Source of the DNA: Verrucomicrobiota bacterium
GTDB taxonomy: Bacteria; Chlamydiota; Chlamydiia; Chlamydiales; Rhabdochlamydiaceae
Assembly (NCBI GenBank): GCA_018240015.1
Contig: JAFEGJ010000005.1
Coordinates: 62,001-126,000 of the forward strand
Length of the DNA: 64,000 bases
Direction of reading: 5' to 3'
Shown here one piece after another: positions 1 through 7,336 of the stretch. Numbering within the stretch: position 1 is the first letter of the stretch; each line of letters starts with the position of its first letter. Under the pieces are notes generated by a model that was not told the origin of the DNA, did no database searches, and worked only from the letters and a program-made list of their open reading frames with translations. Both the position numbers and the translations under genes were made by a program.

Positions 1-335
1 TCTTTTACATCAGGGTAATATATTTTCAAGTCATTGTCAGAACGTTCTGGTTTTTTAAAAAATTCTTGTTTAGCAAGATCTTGGATTTTCCTTTTACCCC
101 AGTGAATTTTACTATCGCTTTTCTCTTCTTCGGTAAGTTCTCCAAAACAAGCAATATAGGCTTTTATATATTCGCCGCGTCTTTTTTGGAGAATCTCTTG
201 AGCAATAGAGCCGATTTGTTTATTACTGAGTGCAGTTTTTGTCAGCGAGGTCTCATCTAAAAAATCGAAAATATATTCTTGTATTTCTACGGGAAGGAAT
301 ACAAAGGCTTCTAGAGATTGAATGGAATTAGCCAT
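1..335 (-). CDS. F-box domain protein, partial (runs off the left edge)
   Basis: The reverse strand is open from an ATG at 335 to the window edge, giving about 111 codons with no stop. An SD-like AGGA lies 8 nt before the ATG. Residues 14-50 fit an F-box: a leading LPVEIQEYIFDFL, then a helix with LTKTALSNKQIGSIAQE. F-box proteins are eukaryotic adaptors that bring substrates to SCF ubiquitin ligases, and amoeba-infecting chlamydiae are known to carry many. The rest of the protein is outside the window, so any substrate-binding repeats cannot be seen. It is transcribed divergently from the ComF-like gene across only 27 bp. The F-box call is by eye, from the motif alone. Confidence 0.7.
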   Translation of the reverse strand, partial: MANSIQSLEAFVFLPVEIQEYIFDFLDETSLTKTALSNKQIGSIAQEILQKRRGEYIKAYIACFGELTEEEKSDSKIHWGKRKIQDLAKQEFFKKPERSDNDLKIYYPDVK

Positions 336-362
336 AAAATTATCCTTTATGACTAAAAGAAT

Positions 363-989
363 ATGACATCTCCAAGTTTTTGGACAAATCAGATAAAAAA
401 ATTTAGTCGGGATTTGCTCGGTTTCTTTTTCCCTCCTCTTTGCCTTTACTGCGAAGAGAAATCAGACGGAAAGCTCTTATGTGCTGCATGCGCTGAACTT
501 CTGCAACTACTGAATCTCACTGGCAGATGTCCTAAATGCTCGGGTTATTGCAGCGGAAAGTGCCTCAAACTATGCCGTCCTTACAAAGGTCTCGTCGCAG
601 CTATGGAAAATGTAGGGCCCATTCGGTCTTTGGTGCGGGAATTTGAAAATGGCAAACTTCCGGGCCTTGCCAAATCTCTTTCGAGTTATTTGGCGGTTCA
701 GTGGCTAAAAAATGATTTAGAGCCACCCGAGGTAATAGTTCCTTTTCCTCGCGCATGGTGGGAAAAGATGCGCCGAGGATATTCTCCTGGGGAACTTTTA
801 GCCAAAGAATTACGCAGGCAATTCCATGTCCATAAAGCCTCTATTAGAGACAAACACGTTCTTGTGGTTGATACGACCTTGGACACCGACAGACTTGCTG
901 CATTTGCCACGAAGCTTCAAATGGAGCTTCCTAAAGAGGTGTGGGGACTCTGTCTATTCACAAAATCAACTTCTGGAAAACCTGAATGA
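363..989 (+). CDS. ComF/GntX-like phosphoribosyltransferase-fold protein
   Basis: 208 residues, close to the usual ComF length. Residues 22-70 hold an N-terminal zinc-finger-like region with paired cysteines (CLYC, CAAC, CPKC, CSGKC). A type I phosphoribosyltransferase fold follows, with a KMRRGYSPGELLAKEL stretch matching the ComF 'RGFNQ' region. The PRPP loop is degenerate: family members have VDDVxTTG, here it reads VLVVDTTLDT. The second acidic residue and the TTG turn are gone, so catalysis is doubtful. ComF takes part in DNA uptake in competent bacteria; here the role is unknown. The last 32 nt overlap the end of the convergent MarR gene. Confidence 0.72.
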   Translation: MTSPSFWTNQIKKFSRDLLGFFFPPLCLYCEEKSDGKLLCAACAELLQLLNLTGRCPKCSGYCSGKCLKLCRPYKGLVAAMENVGPIRSLVREFENGKLPGLAKSLSSYLAVQWLKNDLEPPEVIVPFPRAWWEKMRRGYSPGELLAKELRRQFHVHKASIRDKHVLVVDTTLDTDRLAAFATKLQMELPKEVWGLCLFTKSTSGKPE

Positions 990-1404
990 GCAATTGCATT
1001 TCTTTCGTGCTTAGATTGTTGAAAAATTGAGCATCTTTTTTCTCCACCGCGGGCAATGCCTTTGCGATGACCTCTTTTCCAAGAGATGTAAGCACAGGAT
1101 TTTTAGCGCGTGCATCTGTAGCAGACTTTCTCTGAACCCATTTCTTAAGAATCAACCCCTTGATGACTTGGGAAACTGTATTAGGATCCATTCCTGCCAT
1201 TTTTCCAACCGCTGCTTGGGTCACACCGTCCCCCTTTCGAGTGAGCCAGCCAATCGTAGCGAGCACAACAAATTGGGGATGCGTTAATCCAAGAGATTTC
1301 AAAGTGGTTTCAATAGAGCTGCGCCAGGAAGTGCTGATGTGCCATAAGAGAAAACCAGGGCTGCGCTCAGGTGCGTCATGTACGCTGATCTGTTTAAAGT
1401 CCAT
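958..1404 (-). CDS. MarR-family transcriptional regulator
   Basis: 148 residues, typical MarR size. A winged helix-turn-helix occupies about residues 50-110, with the helix pair VTQAAVGKMAGMDPNTVSQVIKGL reading as the DNA-binding part and the wing after RKSATDARAK. Flanking helices would form the dimer interface. It is the last gene of a three-gene leftward operon: VOC protein, EVE protein, MarR. It overlaps the EVE gene by 11 nt, so the two are probably translationally coupled. MarR proteins usually repress their own operon and bind short palindromes. The perfect 12-bp palindrome in the operon promoter at 2222-2233 is the obvious candidate site. The ligand cannot be read from sequence. Confidence 0.85.
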   Translation of the reverse strand: MDFKQISVHDAPERSPGFLLWHISTSWRSSIETTLKSLGLTHPQFVVLATIGWLTRKGDGVTQAAVGKMAGMDPNTVSQVIKGLILKKWVQRKSATDARAKNPVLTSLGKEVIAKALPAVEKKDAQFFNNLSTKEMQLLIQVFQKLIL

Positions 1405-1822
1405 TTATTCCCATCGCCCCAGCAATTAACTGAAAATCTTCTTGCGAAATTTCAAAACATCCTCTCCTGAATGGTAGTCCCCAACTTTTTTTACCCTTCG
1501 TGAACGATAGTTTTTGAAGTAGAGGAGCAATCAGAGCGTCCTTTGCCGCGGTAACAAACTGGATGTTGCGCCGCCAGGGAATAAAATCTTCACTCATAGC
1601 AAATTGATAAGGATCTTCGGCTGTCACAGTCCCTATCGCTGTAAATGCTTGGTAAGGATCCTTTCCTCCAAATAGATGCCTGGGCGAATAATAAATAATC
1701 TTATCACCTTCGGACATCCGCAGTAAGGGTCCCACTTTCCCATGACAGACCTGGGCAATTCCTTCCGCTTTTCCTCTCATCACATGTTCTTTTGAGGCAA
1801 CGAGCATCCAATAACGTGTCAT
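1394..1822 (-). CDS. EVE-domain protein (UPF0310-like)
   Basis: 142 residues that are one EVE (PUA-like) domain. Seen: the opening strand TRYWMLVASKEHV, then VGPLLRMSEGDKIIYYSPR, and the late segment SWGLPFRRGCFEISQEDFQLIAGAM. EVE domains bind modified bases or RNA, and stand-alone versions are of poorly known function. The start at 1822 overlaps the VOC gene stop by 4 nt, and the end overlaps the MarR gene, giving a tightly coupled operon. Nothing in the sequence tells which nucleic acid modification it might read. Confidence 0.8.
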   Translation of the reverse strand: MTRYWMLVASKEHVMRGKAEGIAQVCHGKVGPLLRMSEGDKIIYYSPRHLFGGKDPYQAFTAIGTVTAEDPYQFAMSEDFIPWRRNIQFVTAAKDALIAPLLQKLSFTKGKKSWGLPFRRGCFEISQEDFQLIAGAMGINGL

Positions 1823-2193
1823 GATTGACCCTCCTGCAGCTTATAAATACGAACTCTATGACCATCGGGATCCAGGATAACAAAAGTTCGCCCAAAATCC
1901 ATAGAGGTCGGTTTTTGCATGATCGTCAACTGTTTTTGACCCCACGCTTCATAGAGAGTATCGACATCTTCGGTGGGGAAGCAAATTTCCACGGCTCCAG
2001 CTGGTGCATCGACTCTGGGCTCTGCGGTATATTTGGACCACAGGCCGAGTAGCCCTCCATTTTTTAAAGCAAACATCACAAAGGTAGGGGACTCTTCGAT
2101 GGGCTTTAGTCCCAAAATATCCTGATAAAACAAGCTGCTTTTTTGGGGATTGGCCACGAAAAGAAGCACAAATCCAAGATGAGGCGTCTTCAT
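1819..2193 (-). CDS. VOC (glyoxalase/bleomycin-resistance) family protein
   Basis: 124 residues starting at ATG 2193. This start is preferred over the upstream in-frame one at 2337 because a good SD (AGGAGAG) lies just before it and the promoter at 2218-2247 lies inside the longer reading frame. The fold is a single VOC domain: HLGFVLLFV..SSLFYQDILGLKP, later GAVEICFPTEDVDTLYEAW, then GRTFVILDPDGHRVRIYKL. Members use a metal to act on thiol conjugates, or bind small toxins such as bleomycin. It is first in the VOC-EVE-MarR operon, so it may serve in the response to the compound sensed by the MarR protein (inference). Confidence 0.82.
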   Translation of the reverse strand: MKTPHLGFVLLFVANPQKSSLFYQDILGLKPIEESPTFVMFALKNGGLLGLWSKYTAEPRVDAPAGAVEICFPTEDVDTLYEAWGQKQLTIMQKPTSMDFGRTFVILDPDGHRVRIYKLQEGQS

Positions 2194-2217
2194 GAGTAAC
2201 TCTCCTGTTATGGTCAT

Positions 2218-2247
2218 ATAATACGTATACGTACAAAATAAAGTCAA
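2218..2247 (-). promoter_or_regulatory. Promoter of the VOC-EVE-MarR operon with embedded operator palindrome
   Basis: Read on the reverse strand: a -35 of TTGACT at 2247-2242, an 18-bp spacer, and a -10 of TATTAT at 2223-2218. The perfect 12-bp palindrome TACGTATACGTA (2222-2233) occupies the spacer and touches the -10. A repressor bound there would block RNA polymerase. The MarR protein encoded by the operon is the likely ligand (inference). The leader would be about 18 nt. Confidence 0.68.
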
Positions 2248-2265
2248 GGCGCTGTCATTTATTTC

Positions 2266-2295
2266 TTGACATTCTAGAGTATATGGTACAATAAT
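2266..2295 (+). promoter_or_regulatory. Promoter of the AbiEi-like gene
   Basis: A perfect TTGACA at 2266-2271 is followed after 18 bp by AATAAT at 2290-2295. The half-site ATGGTACAA (2283-2291) at the -10 is repeated inverted as TTGTACCAT (2324-2332) over the start codon. This is a plausible autoregulatory site, since AbiEi proteins bind inverted repeats in their own promoter. Confidence 0.5.
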
Positions 2296-2330
2296 ACGGA
2301 TATAAATAGAAAAGTCCGAGTTTTTGTACC

Positions 2331-2945
2331 ATGGCAAAAAAACCCAAACGTCAAAAAGCTATAGAAGCCTTCCGAAAGGCGGGAGGCGTTCTTACCATGT
2401 CAGAAGCCTTAGATAAAGGAATACATAGAAGGCAGCTTTATTCCCTCAAAGAGGAGGGGGAGCTAGAGGTTCTTGATAGAGGGCTGTATCGACTCACTGA
2501 AATGCCCGATCCGGCTTTTCCAGACTTTGTTCCTGTTGTTAAAAAGATTCCAAGGGGGGTCATTTGTCTTGTTTCTGCCTTAGCTTTTCATGAAATAACG
2601 ACTCAAATCCCTCATTTTGTTTATGTTGCACTACCTGCTTCAGCGCATAGTCCTGTAATTTCTTATCCCCCTATGCGTTACTTCTGGTATGCCGACAAGC
2701 TTTTAAAGACAGGGGTTGAAGAGCATCAAATAGATGGCTTGAAAGTTAGGATTTTTGATGTTGAAAAGACATTAGTCGACTGCGTTAAATTCCGTAATAA
2801 AATTGGTATGGATATCGTCCTTGAAGCCTTGAGAATGTATTGGAGGAGTAAAAAAGCAAACATCAATAAACTTTTTAAATATGCAAAAATGTTTCGAGTC
2901 GAAAAGGTCTTGAAACCAATTATGGAAGTCATTGTCAGTATCTAA
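2331..2945 (+). CDS. AbiEi-type antitoxin / HTH regulator, orphan
   Basis: 204 residues. The N-terminal 60 residues form a winged helix (AIEAFRKAGGVLTMSEALDKGIHRRQLYSLKEEGELEVLDRGLYRL), the hallmark of AbiEi antitoxins. A C-terminal domain follows with FDVEKTLVDCVKFRNKIG, also typical of the family. AbiEi is the antitoxin of type IV toxin-antitoxin systems and represses its own operon. The usual AbiEii nucleotidyltransferase toxin would lie just downstream, but the next gene is the convergent bactofilin, whose stop codon abuts this one. So this is an orphan. No SD is evident. A 9-bp inverted repeat overlaps the start codon. Confidence 0.75.
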   Translation: MAKKPKRQKAIEAFRKAGGVLTMSEALDKGIHRRQLYSLKEEGELEVLDRGLYRLTEMPDPAFPDFVPVVKKIPRGVICLVSALAFHEITTQIPHFVYVALPASAHSPVISYPPMRYFWYADKLLKTGVEEHQIDGLKVRIFDVEKTLVDCVKFRNKIGMDIVLEALRMYWRSKKANINKLFKYAKMFRVEKVLKPIMEVIVSI

Positions 2946-3383
2946 TTACTCAGATATCGAATCAGGTGCGGTCACATAAACCTGCCCGATGATCGAGACG
3001 CCTTCATCGACAGAGATGAGAGGCGCTGTGATGTTGCCTCGCACCTCAGCTCTGCCACGCAGAACGAGCCGTTCTTTCACAGTGATGTCGCCTTCGACTT
3101 TTCCAGCGATGAACGCTTCTTGGAGGTTGAGATGAGCTTTGACATAGCCGTGCGGGCCGATGATGATTTTGCCTTGGGATTCGATTTCACCTTCAAATGT
3201 GCCGTCGATTTGGATCATTTTTTGAAACGATAGGGTGCCTTTGAGGGAAACATTTTCGCCGATGATCGTTTCAGGTTCTTCGATTTCAAGGGGCGGAGGA
3301 GGCACTTCGTAGACTTCTTCGACGGCAACCGAAGACTCTTCGTTGATGTTCTTGTCCAAAAAACCTTTCGCAAACTTAAACAT
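2946..3383 (-). CDS. bacA: Bactofilin (polymer-forming cytoskeletal protein)
   Basis: 145 residues from ATG 3383, chosen over an upstream in-frame start because an SD (GGAGA) precedes it and dnaA ends 2 nt before. Residues 40-140 are a repetitive beta-helix core with regularly spaced G-x-I/V steps (GTLSFQKMIQIDGTFEGEI, GKVEGDITVKERLVLRGRAEV), the bactofilin signature. The N-terminal tail is short and acidic. Bactofilins polymerise without nucleotide into membrane-associated filaments. In Chlamydia trachomatis a bactofilin controls cell size. It sits downstream of dnaA and is probably co-transcribed with it. Its stop lies immediately next to that of the convergent AbiEi-like gene. Confidence 0.88.
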   Translation of the reverse strand: MFKFAKGFLDKNINEESSVAVEEVYEVPPPPLEIEEPETIIGENVSLKGTLSFQKMIQIDGTFEGEIESQGKIIIGPHGYVKAHLNLQEAFIAGKVEGDITVKERLVLRGRAEVRGNITAPLISVDEGVSIIGQVYVTAPDSISE

Positions 3384-3384
3384 G

Positions 3385-4689
3385 CTAATTCTCCAAATTA
3401 CGCCGTGCCATCTGCACTTGCTTTTTGAGCGTCTCATCTCTTTCTAGCTGATTGCGGATCTTTTTCCAAGCGTGGAGGAGGGTGGAGTGGGTTTTGCCGC
3501 CAAAAGAGGAGGCAAGGCGCATGAGGGATTCGCTGACGAGTTCCTTCGCAAGATACATGGCGACTTGGCGGGGGAGAGCGACTTGTTTGGCGCGGGAAGA
3601 TCCGGTGATATCGCTTTCGCGTACTTCGAAGAGGGTAGCGACGCATTTGAGGATATTTTCTACGGTGACTTTCTTGTCGGGAGCGTGCTGAAAAAGTTCG
3701 CCGAGGGTGTTTTCAACGATTTCTTCGGAGACGTCTTGGTTGAGGTGTTTCGAAAAAGCGCTGAGGCGGTTGATGGCGCCTTCGAGCTGGCGCACATTGT
3801 TGAAGATATGCTCAGCGATGAAGAAAGCGACTTTGCTCGGAACGCGAAGGCCTTTCATTTCGGCTTTGTGTTGGAGGATGGCAACACGTGTTTCAAGATC
3901 GGGCGGCCCGATATGGGCTACGAGGCCCCATTCCATGCGAGCGATGAGCCGCTCGGAGAGCTTGAGCTGGGCGGGGGGTTTGTCGCTGGTGATCACGATC
4001 TGCTTGTTTTGATGGATGAGCGCTTCAAAGGTGCTGCAAAATTCTTCTTCAAAGTTGAGGCGATTCTGGAGAAACTGGATATCGTCGACGAGGAGCACAT
4101 CGAGAGAGCGGTAATGCTTCTTTAGCTTGTCCATCGATTTCGATTTGAGATGGTCGACGATGTCGTTGATAAATTCTTCGGTCGTGATGCACTGGATTCT
4201 GAGTTTTTTGTGGTGGCTGCGGATGTAGTGCCCAATGGCATGGAGGAGGTGGGTTTTGCCGAGGCCCACACCGCCATGAATAAAGAGGGGATTGTAGGAG
4301 CGCCCTGGATGCGTGGCCACACCGATGGCGGCTGATTTCACAAATTGGTTGGAAGGCCCTTCGATAAAATGTTCGAACGTATATTGGTTATTGAGTTTGA
4401 GAGAAGAGTGATCGGAAGGCGCTTGGGCAAGCACGGGGGAAGCTACAGGGGCTTTTTGCTGGGCGATGACAAAAGAGATGTCCGTATTGGGGAGATTTTT
4501 GCGGTAATTTTGTAGGAAATATTCTTGAACAAAGATGTTCGGAACTTCCAAAACGAGCTGGCCATCTTTTGCTTCGACGAGATGAATCGGCGCGATCCAG
4601 TTTTGGTATTCGGCTTTCGAACACCGCTCCTGCATTTCTTTCAAGAACGCATCCCAACTTGTCGTCTCTGTTTGTGCCTGCATGGTCAT
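3385..4689 (-). CDS. dnaA: Chromosomal replication initiator DnaA
   Basis: 434 residues from ATG 4689; a TTG one codon upstream is less likely. Domain I (interaction) covers residues 1-80. The AAA+ core has Walker [10 protein letters not shown] and Walker B LLVDDIQF. The C-terminal DNA-binding helix-turn-helix has the signature [18 protein letters not shown]; most bacteria have GGRDHTTV at this place. DnaA opens the origin. Domain II is short, giving a total length slightly under E. coli DnaA. Chlamydiae usually carry two dnaA genes, and the location by the mraW-murE block matches the Chlamydia dnaA2 locus. No cluster of DnaA boxes is obvious beside it, so I do not call an origin here. Confidence 0.96.
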   Translation of the reverse strand: MTMQAQTETTSWDAFLKEMQERCSKAEYQNWIAPIHLVEAKDGQLVLEVPNIFVQEYFLQNYRKNLPNTDISFVIAQQKAPVASPVLAQAPSDHSSLKLNNQYTFEHFIEGPSNQFVKSAAIGVATHPGRSYNPLFIHGGVGLGKTHLLHAIGHYIRSHHKKLRIQCITTEEFINDIVDHLKSKSMDKLKKHYRSLDVLLVDDIQFLQNRLNFEEEFCSTFEALIHQNKQIVITSDKPPAQLKLSERLIARMEWGLVAHIGPPDLETRVAILQHKAEMKGLRVPSKVAFFIAEHIFNNVRQLEGAINRLSAFSKHLNQDVSEEIVENTLGELFQHAPDKKVTVENILKCVATLFEVRESDITGSSRAKQVALPRQVAMYLAKELVSESLMRLASSFGGKTHSTLLHAWKKIRNQLERDETLKKQVQMARRNLEN

Positions 4690-4710
4690 CAATTTACCAG
4701 GTATTAGTCT

Positions 4711-5100
4711 TTAGGTATATGCCAAGATGAGAGCTGTGGCTTGACCGGAAATGTCTTGATTGGGCAAGGCCTGTAGGGCTTTTGCTTGCGCCATAGCTTG
4801 CCGGCGGTAGCCTAAGGCAAACATGGCTTTGGCGCGGTTGAGAAGTGTCGGTTCATGGTTGGGGTCGATTTTGAGAGCTTTTTCAATGGTGTTGAGCGCT
4901 TTTAAGTTGTTACCCATTTCTAGATAGAGTCCACCGAGCGTTTGTAAATCGTAGGCGCTTTCGGGGGAGAGAAGAGCCAGACCTTCAAAAATATTCGTCG
5001 CGATATCGAACTTTCCCTGTTTTAGATAAGAATAACCCACAAATCGCAAATCATCGAGCTGCTCACTATTCCACCCCAAGATGTCGTTCCACATTGTCAT
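4711..5100 (-). CDS. TPR protein (CT274-like)
   Basis: 129 residues from ATG 5100, which has an AGAGGA SD. The longer frame starting at 5157 would read into a foldback repeat and is rejected. Three tetratricopeptide-like repeats are visible: LRFVGYSYLKQGKFDIATNI, LQTLGGLYLEMGNNLKALNT and LLNRAKAMFALGYRRQAMAQ. Small chlamydial TPR proteins of this kind resemble class II type III secretion chaperones (LcrH/SycD), but the function here is not shown. Its position between the CT273-like gene and dnaA matches C. trachomatis gene order. Confidence 0.78.
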   Translation of the reverse strand: MTMWNDILGWNSEQLDDLRFVGYSYLKQGKFDIATNIFEGLALLSPESAYDLQTLGGLYLEMGNNLKALNTIEKALKIDPNHEPTLLNRAKAMFALGYRRQAMAQAKALQALPNQDISGQATALILAYT

Positions 5101-5113
5101 ATTATCCTCTCTG

Positions 5114-5262
5114 TACTGGACAAAAATTTTCTCGCAGAGCCGGCTGCGGCTTCGCACAATTGATCCTCCTCCTTAGAAATAGCCCCTTTGGCTATTTCTT
5201 TCGCCGGTCGGATAAATTCTGCCTTGCCTCGCTCGCCCCTGCAAAAAAATTTTTGTCCAGTA
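5114..5262. repeat. 149-bp foldback element with 17-bp perfect terminal inverted repeats
   Basis: Perfect inverted repeats of 17 bp lie at 5114-5130 and 5246-5262 (outer sequence TACTGGACAAAAATTTT). Outside them five more bases match after one mismatch. An inner perfect 10-bp hairpin lies at 5175-5184/5190-5199, loop CCTTT. The element fills the gap between the CT273-like gene and the TPR gene and ends about 14 nt before the TPR start. It has no plausible coding content. It resembles a miniature inverted-repeat element, or it may shape the mRNA of the CT273-TPR-dnaA operon. I saw no second copy in the window. Confidence 0.75.
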
Positions 5263-5268
5263 AAGAGA

Positions 5269-5721
5269 TTACCCCTTATGGTATTGACTACGCCGACTTA
5301 TAGCGAACGTTAACTGACTATCTAATTCTTGTAAAAGTTTTAAGAGTTTGATGAGGGCTTCTTGGTCGCGTTTATCTTCCTCATTTTTATCTTTAACTGC
5401 GGTAACTTTTTGGATTTTATCTTCGAGTTGTTCATCCGACCCGAGTTTGGGAGCCACTTGATTGGTGAAGAGCCGCTTCCACTGAAATTGATATCCGGCA
5501 GGAGGATTGAACATCGCCCATGTCGGATGGACCCATTGTAGTCCCATGAGAAGGGAAACCTCTGAGACGAGGGTGGGGAAAATCACATCTTTTTGCGCAT
5601 GGAGGGGAATCGCATTCGATTCGGTGATGAAAGGCCGCGTTTCTTCTAGGAGTTTTTGATCGGTTGCCCACCGCGTGGAGACGTCTGCTGGAAGGTTAGA
5701 TACTATTTTCGGTTCTGCCAT
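5269..5721 (-). CDS. Conserved chlamydial hypothetical protein (CT273-like)
   Basis: 150 residues, no domain recognised. It is soluble, with a hydrophobic middle (FPTLVSEVSLLMGLQWVHPTWAMF) and a charged, probably coiled-coil C-terminal half (LEDKIQKVTAVKDKNEEDKRDQEALIKLL, split here by eye). Placement between mraZ/mraW and the TPR gene is that of C. trachomatis CT273, and I base the name on gene order, not on alignment. It opens a leftward unit with the TPR gene, dnaA and bactofilin. Its upstream region contains GTGG repeats that mirror those before mraZ. Confidence 0.7.
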   Translation of the reverse strand: MAEPKIVSNLPADVSTRWATDQKLLEETRPFITESNAIPLHAQKDVIFPTLVSEVSLLMGLQWVHPTWAMFNPPAGYQFQWKRLFTNQVAPKLGSDEQLEDKIQKVTAVKDKNEEDKRDQEALIKLLKLLQELDSQLTFAISRRSQYHKG

Positions 5722-5798
5722 ATAAGACCCTTATGTACACCTATTGAGATTTTACAGACAAGAAAGATTGATGGCATCGATTCAAATTTAACATTTTG

Positions 5799-5812
5799 CC
5801 ACAAATTTCCAC
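5799..5812 (-). promoter_or_regulatory. Pair of GTGG repeats upstream of the CT273-like gene (possible MraZ site)
   Basis: On the reverse strand two GTGG motifs stand 10 bp apart, reading GTGGAAATTTGTGGCAAAA. Each helical turn presents one repeat, as in known MraZ boxes. They mirror the repeats at 5906-5932 on the other strand. Binding by MraZ is inferred. Confidence 0.4.
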
Positions 5813-5905
5813 TTTTTGTAAACAATTCAAAATCAGTGTGTTATTGATGGTTGCAGGCCTTGTTTTAGGGGTGCAATGTGCAAAAAATGTTGCGGGCATT
5901 CGAAA

Positions 5906-5932
5906 GTGGTGTTAAATTGTGGCAAAAGGTGG
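5906..5932 (+). promoter_or_regulatory. MraZ-box-like GTGG repeats upstream of mraZ
   Basis: Three GTGG repeats start at 5906, 5919 and 5929, the last two spaced 10 bp. Known MraZ boxes in E. coli and mollicutes are TGGG/AAAGTGG-type direct repeats about 10 bp apart just before mraZ. The third repeat doubles as the SD (AGGTGG) of the GTG start at 5942, so a bound protein could also block translation or elongation. Confidence 0.55.
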
Positions 5933-5941
5933 AAAAATATC

Positions 5942-6439
5942 GTGTCTCAATTCTTCTTTAGCGGATCAACCTACGCGAGGCTCGATGCGAAGAACCGATT
6001 TGTTCTTCCGCAATCGATGCGTTTTGGTCTGGTGGAAAATGGCGCGCTGGAATTCACCATAGCTCTGGGACTCGGCGGATGTCTTGCCATCTATCGCCGT
6101 AGCGATATCGAAAAGATTGTGGCGAAGTTCCAATCGAAGCAGCACATGGGTAAATACCAAAAATTTTTCACGCTCTTCTTTTCAACGCTGCACCAAACAA
6201 CTTGTGACAAATTAGGCCGCGTGATTCTTCCTCCGACTCTTAAGAAAGCGGTCGATATTAAAAATGAAATCGTCATCGCTGGCGTGCTGAATAAGATTGA
6301 GCTTTGGCCCAAAGAAATTTACGAAGCACAACTCAAATCGGTGCTCGATGGCACGGATGAATTTGGTCTTAGCAAAATGTCCGAAGAGGCCTTTGCCCTG
6401 CTGGGTGAGTGCGTCGAGGAGTGCCCCGATGCACCCTGA
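5942..6439 (+). CDS. mraZ: Transcriptional regulator MraZ
   Basis: 165 residues with a GTG start at 5942. An ATG at 5876 would add a cysteine-rich tail and place the GTGG repeats inside the gene, so I reject it. Two SpoVT/AbrB-like halves are visible: FSGSTYARLDAKNRFVLPQ near the start, and CDKLGRVILPPTLKKAVDI in the second half, each with the conserved D-x-K/L-G/N-R turn. MraZ represses the division-cell wall cluster and itself. It heads a tightly overlapping operon with rsmH, ftsL-like, ftsI and murE. The stop overlaps the rsmH start by 11 nt. I do not know mraZ from Chlamydiaceae. Confidence 0.9.
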   Translation: MSQFFFSGSTYARLDAKNRFVLPQSMRFGLVENGALEFTIALGLGGCLAIYRRSDIEKIVAKFQSKQHMGKYQKFFTLFFSTLHQTTCDKLGRVILPPTLKKAVDIKNEIVIAGVLNKIELWPKEIYEAQLKSVLDGTDEFGLSKMSEEAFALLGECVEECPDAP

Positions 6440-7336
6440 ACACATCTCTGTCATGGTAGAGCCGTTTCTCGAGTTCTTTAAGGACCAAAAGATATCGGTG
6501 TTTTTTGATGGAACGCTTGGCGCTGGCGGACACAGCAAGGCGATTCTGCAGGCACATCCTGAGATCGAAAGACTCATCGGATGCGATAGAGACCCAGAAG
6601 CTCTAAAGATTGCTCGAAAAAATTTAGAGCCCTGGAAAGACAAGATCGAGTTTGTGCATGCAAATTTTGCCGAACTCGATGGCATCTTGCAGGAATGCAA
6701 GAAAACGCAAGTAAATGGTTTTTTTTTGATTTAGGAGTGTCATCGATGCAACTCAGCTACGGATCAAGGGGATTTAGCTTCAGCAAAGAGGGACCGCTCG
6801 ATATGCGCATGAACCCAGATGAGAAGCTCACTGCCAAAGATATCGTCAATCACTACACCGAAGAAGAGCTCGGCGAGATCCTCCGTGAATACGGAGAAGA
6901 GCCGCATTGGAGAAAAGCAGCCCGCGCCATCGTCGAAGCCCGGCGCAAAGGTCCCATCGAGACGACCAAACAATTGGCTGATCTCCTCGTTAGTTCTCTC
7001 GGATTTAAAAGAGGGGGAAAACTCCACCCTGCGACGCTTGTTTTCCAAGCGCTACGAATCTGTGTGAACCGCGAACTCGAAGCGATCGAGACGATGCTCA
7101 TGAAAGCGATCCAGTTTTTAGCAAAAGGCGGCCGCATCGGTGTGATCAGTTTCCACAGCTTGGAAGATCGGATCGTGAAAAATGTTTTCCGCACAGCCTC
7201 TTTCCGCCCCAGGAAAGGAAACACGATTCCTCTCCTGAAATTACTGACGAAAAAACCGCTCACTGCTGCTTTTGCAGAAGTGCGCGCTAACCCCCGTGCG
7301 CGGAGCGCCAAAATGCGTTTTGCAGAAAAATTATGA
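6429..7336 (+). CDS. rsmH: 16S rRNA m4C1402 methyltransferase RsmH (MraW), interrupted by a frameshift
   Basis: The ATG at 6429 has a GAGGAG SD. The first part reads to a stop at 6732-6734 (MHPEHISVMVEPF..FDGTLGAGGHSKA, the SAM-binding start). The rest of the enzyme continues in another frame from about 6720 (FFFDLGVSSMQLSYGSRGFSF ... LHPATLVFQALRICVN ... GVISFHSLEDRIVK) to 7336. The break falls in a run of nine T at 6719-6727. Ten T would restore VNGFFFDLGVSS, the expected spacing. So this is a sequencing error, a recent mutation, or a gene read by polymerase slippage on the T run. RsmH methylates 16S rRNA at C1402. The end overlaps the ftsL-like gene by 4 nt, and downstream genes look intact. 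Confidence 0.88.

Noticed and set aside
3472-4125. 217-codon open frame antisense to dnaA
   Set aside because: Lies wholly inside dnaA. No motif, no SD.
3385-5100. Replication origin next to dnaA
   Set aside because: No cluster of TTATCCACA-type boxes was seen, and this locus corresponds to the chlamydial second dnaA. Not supported.
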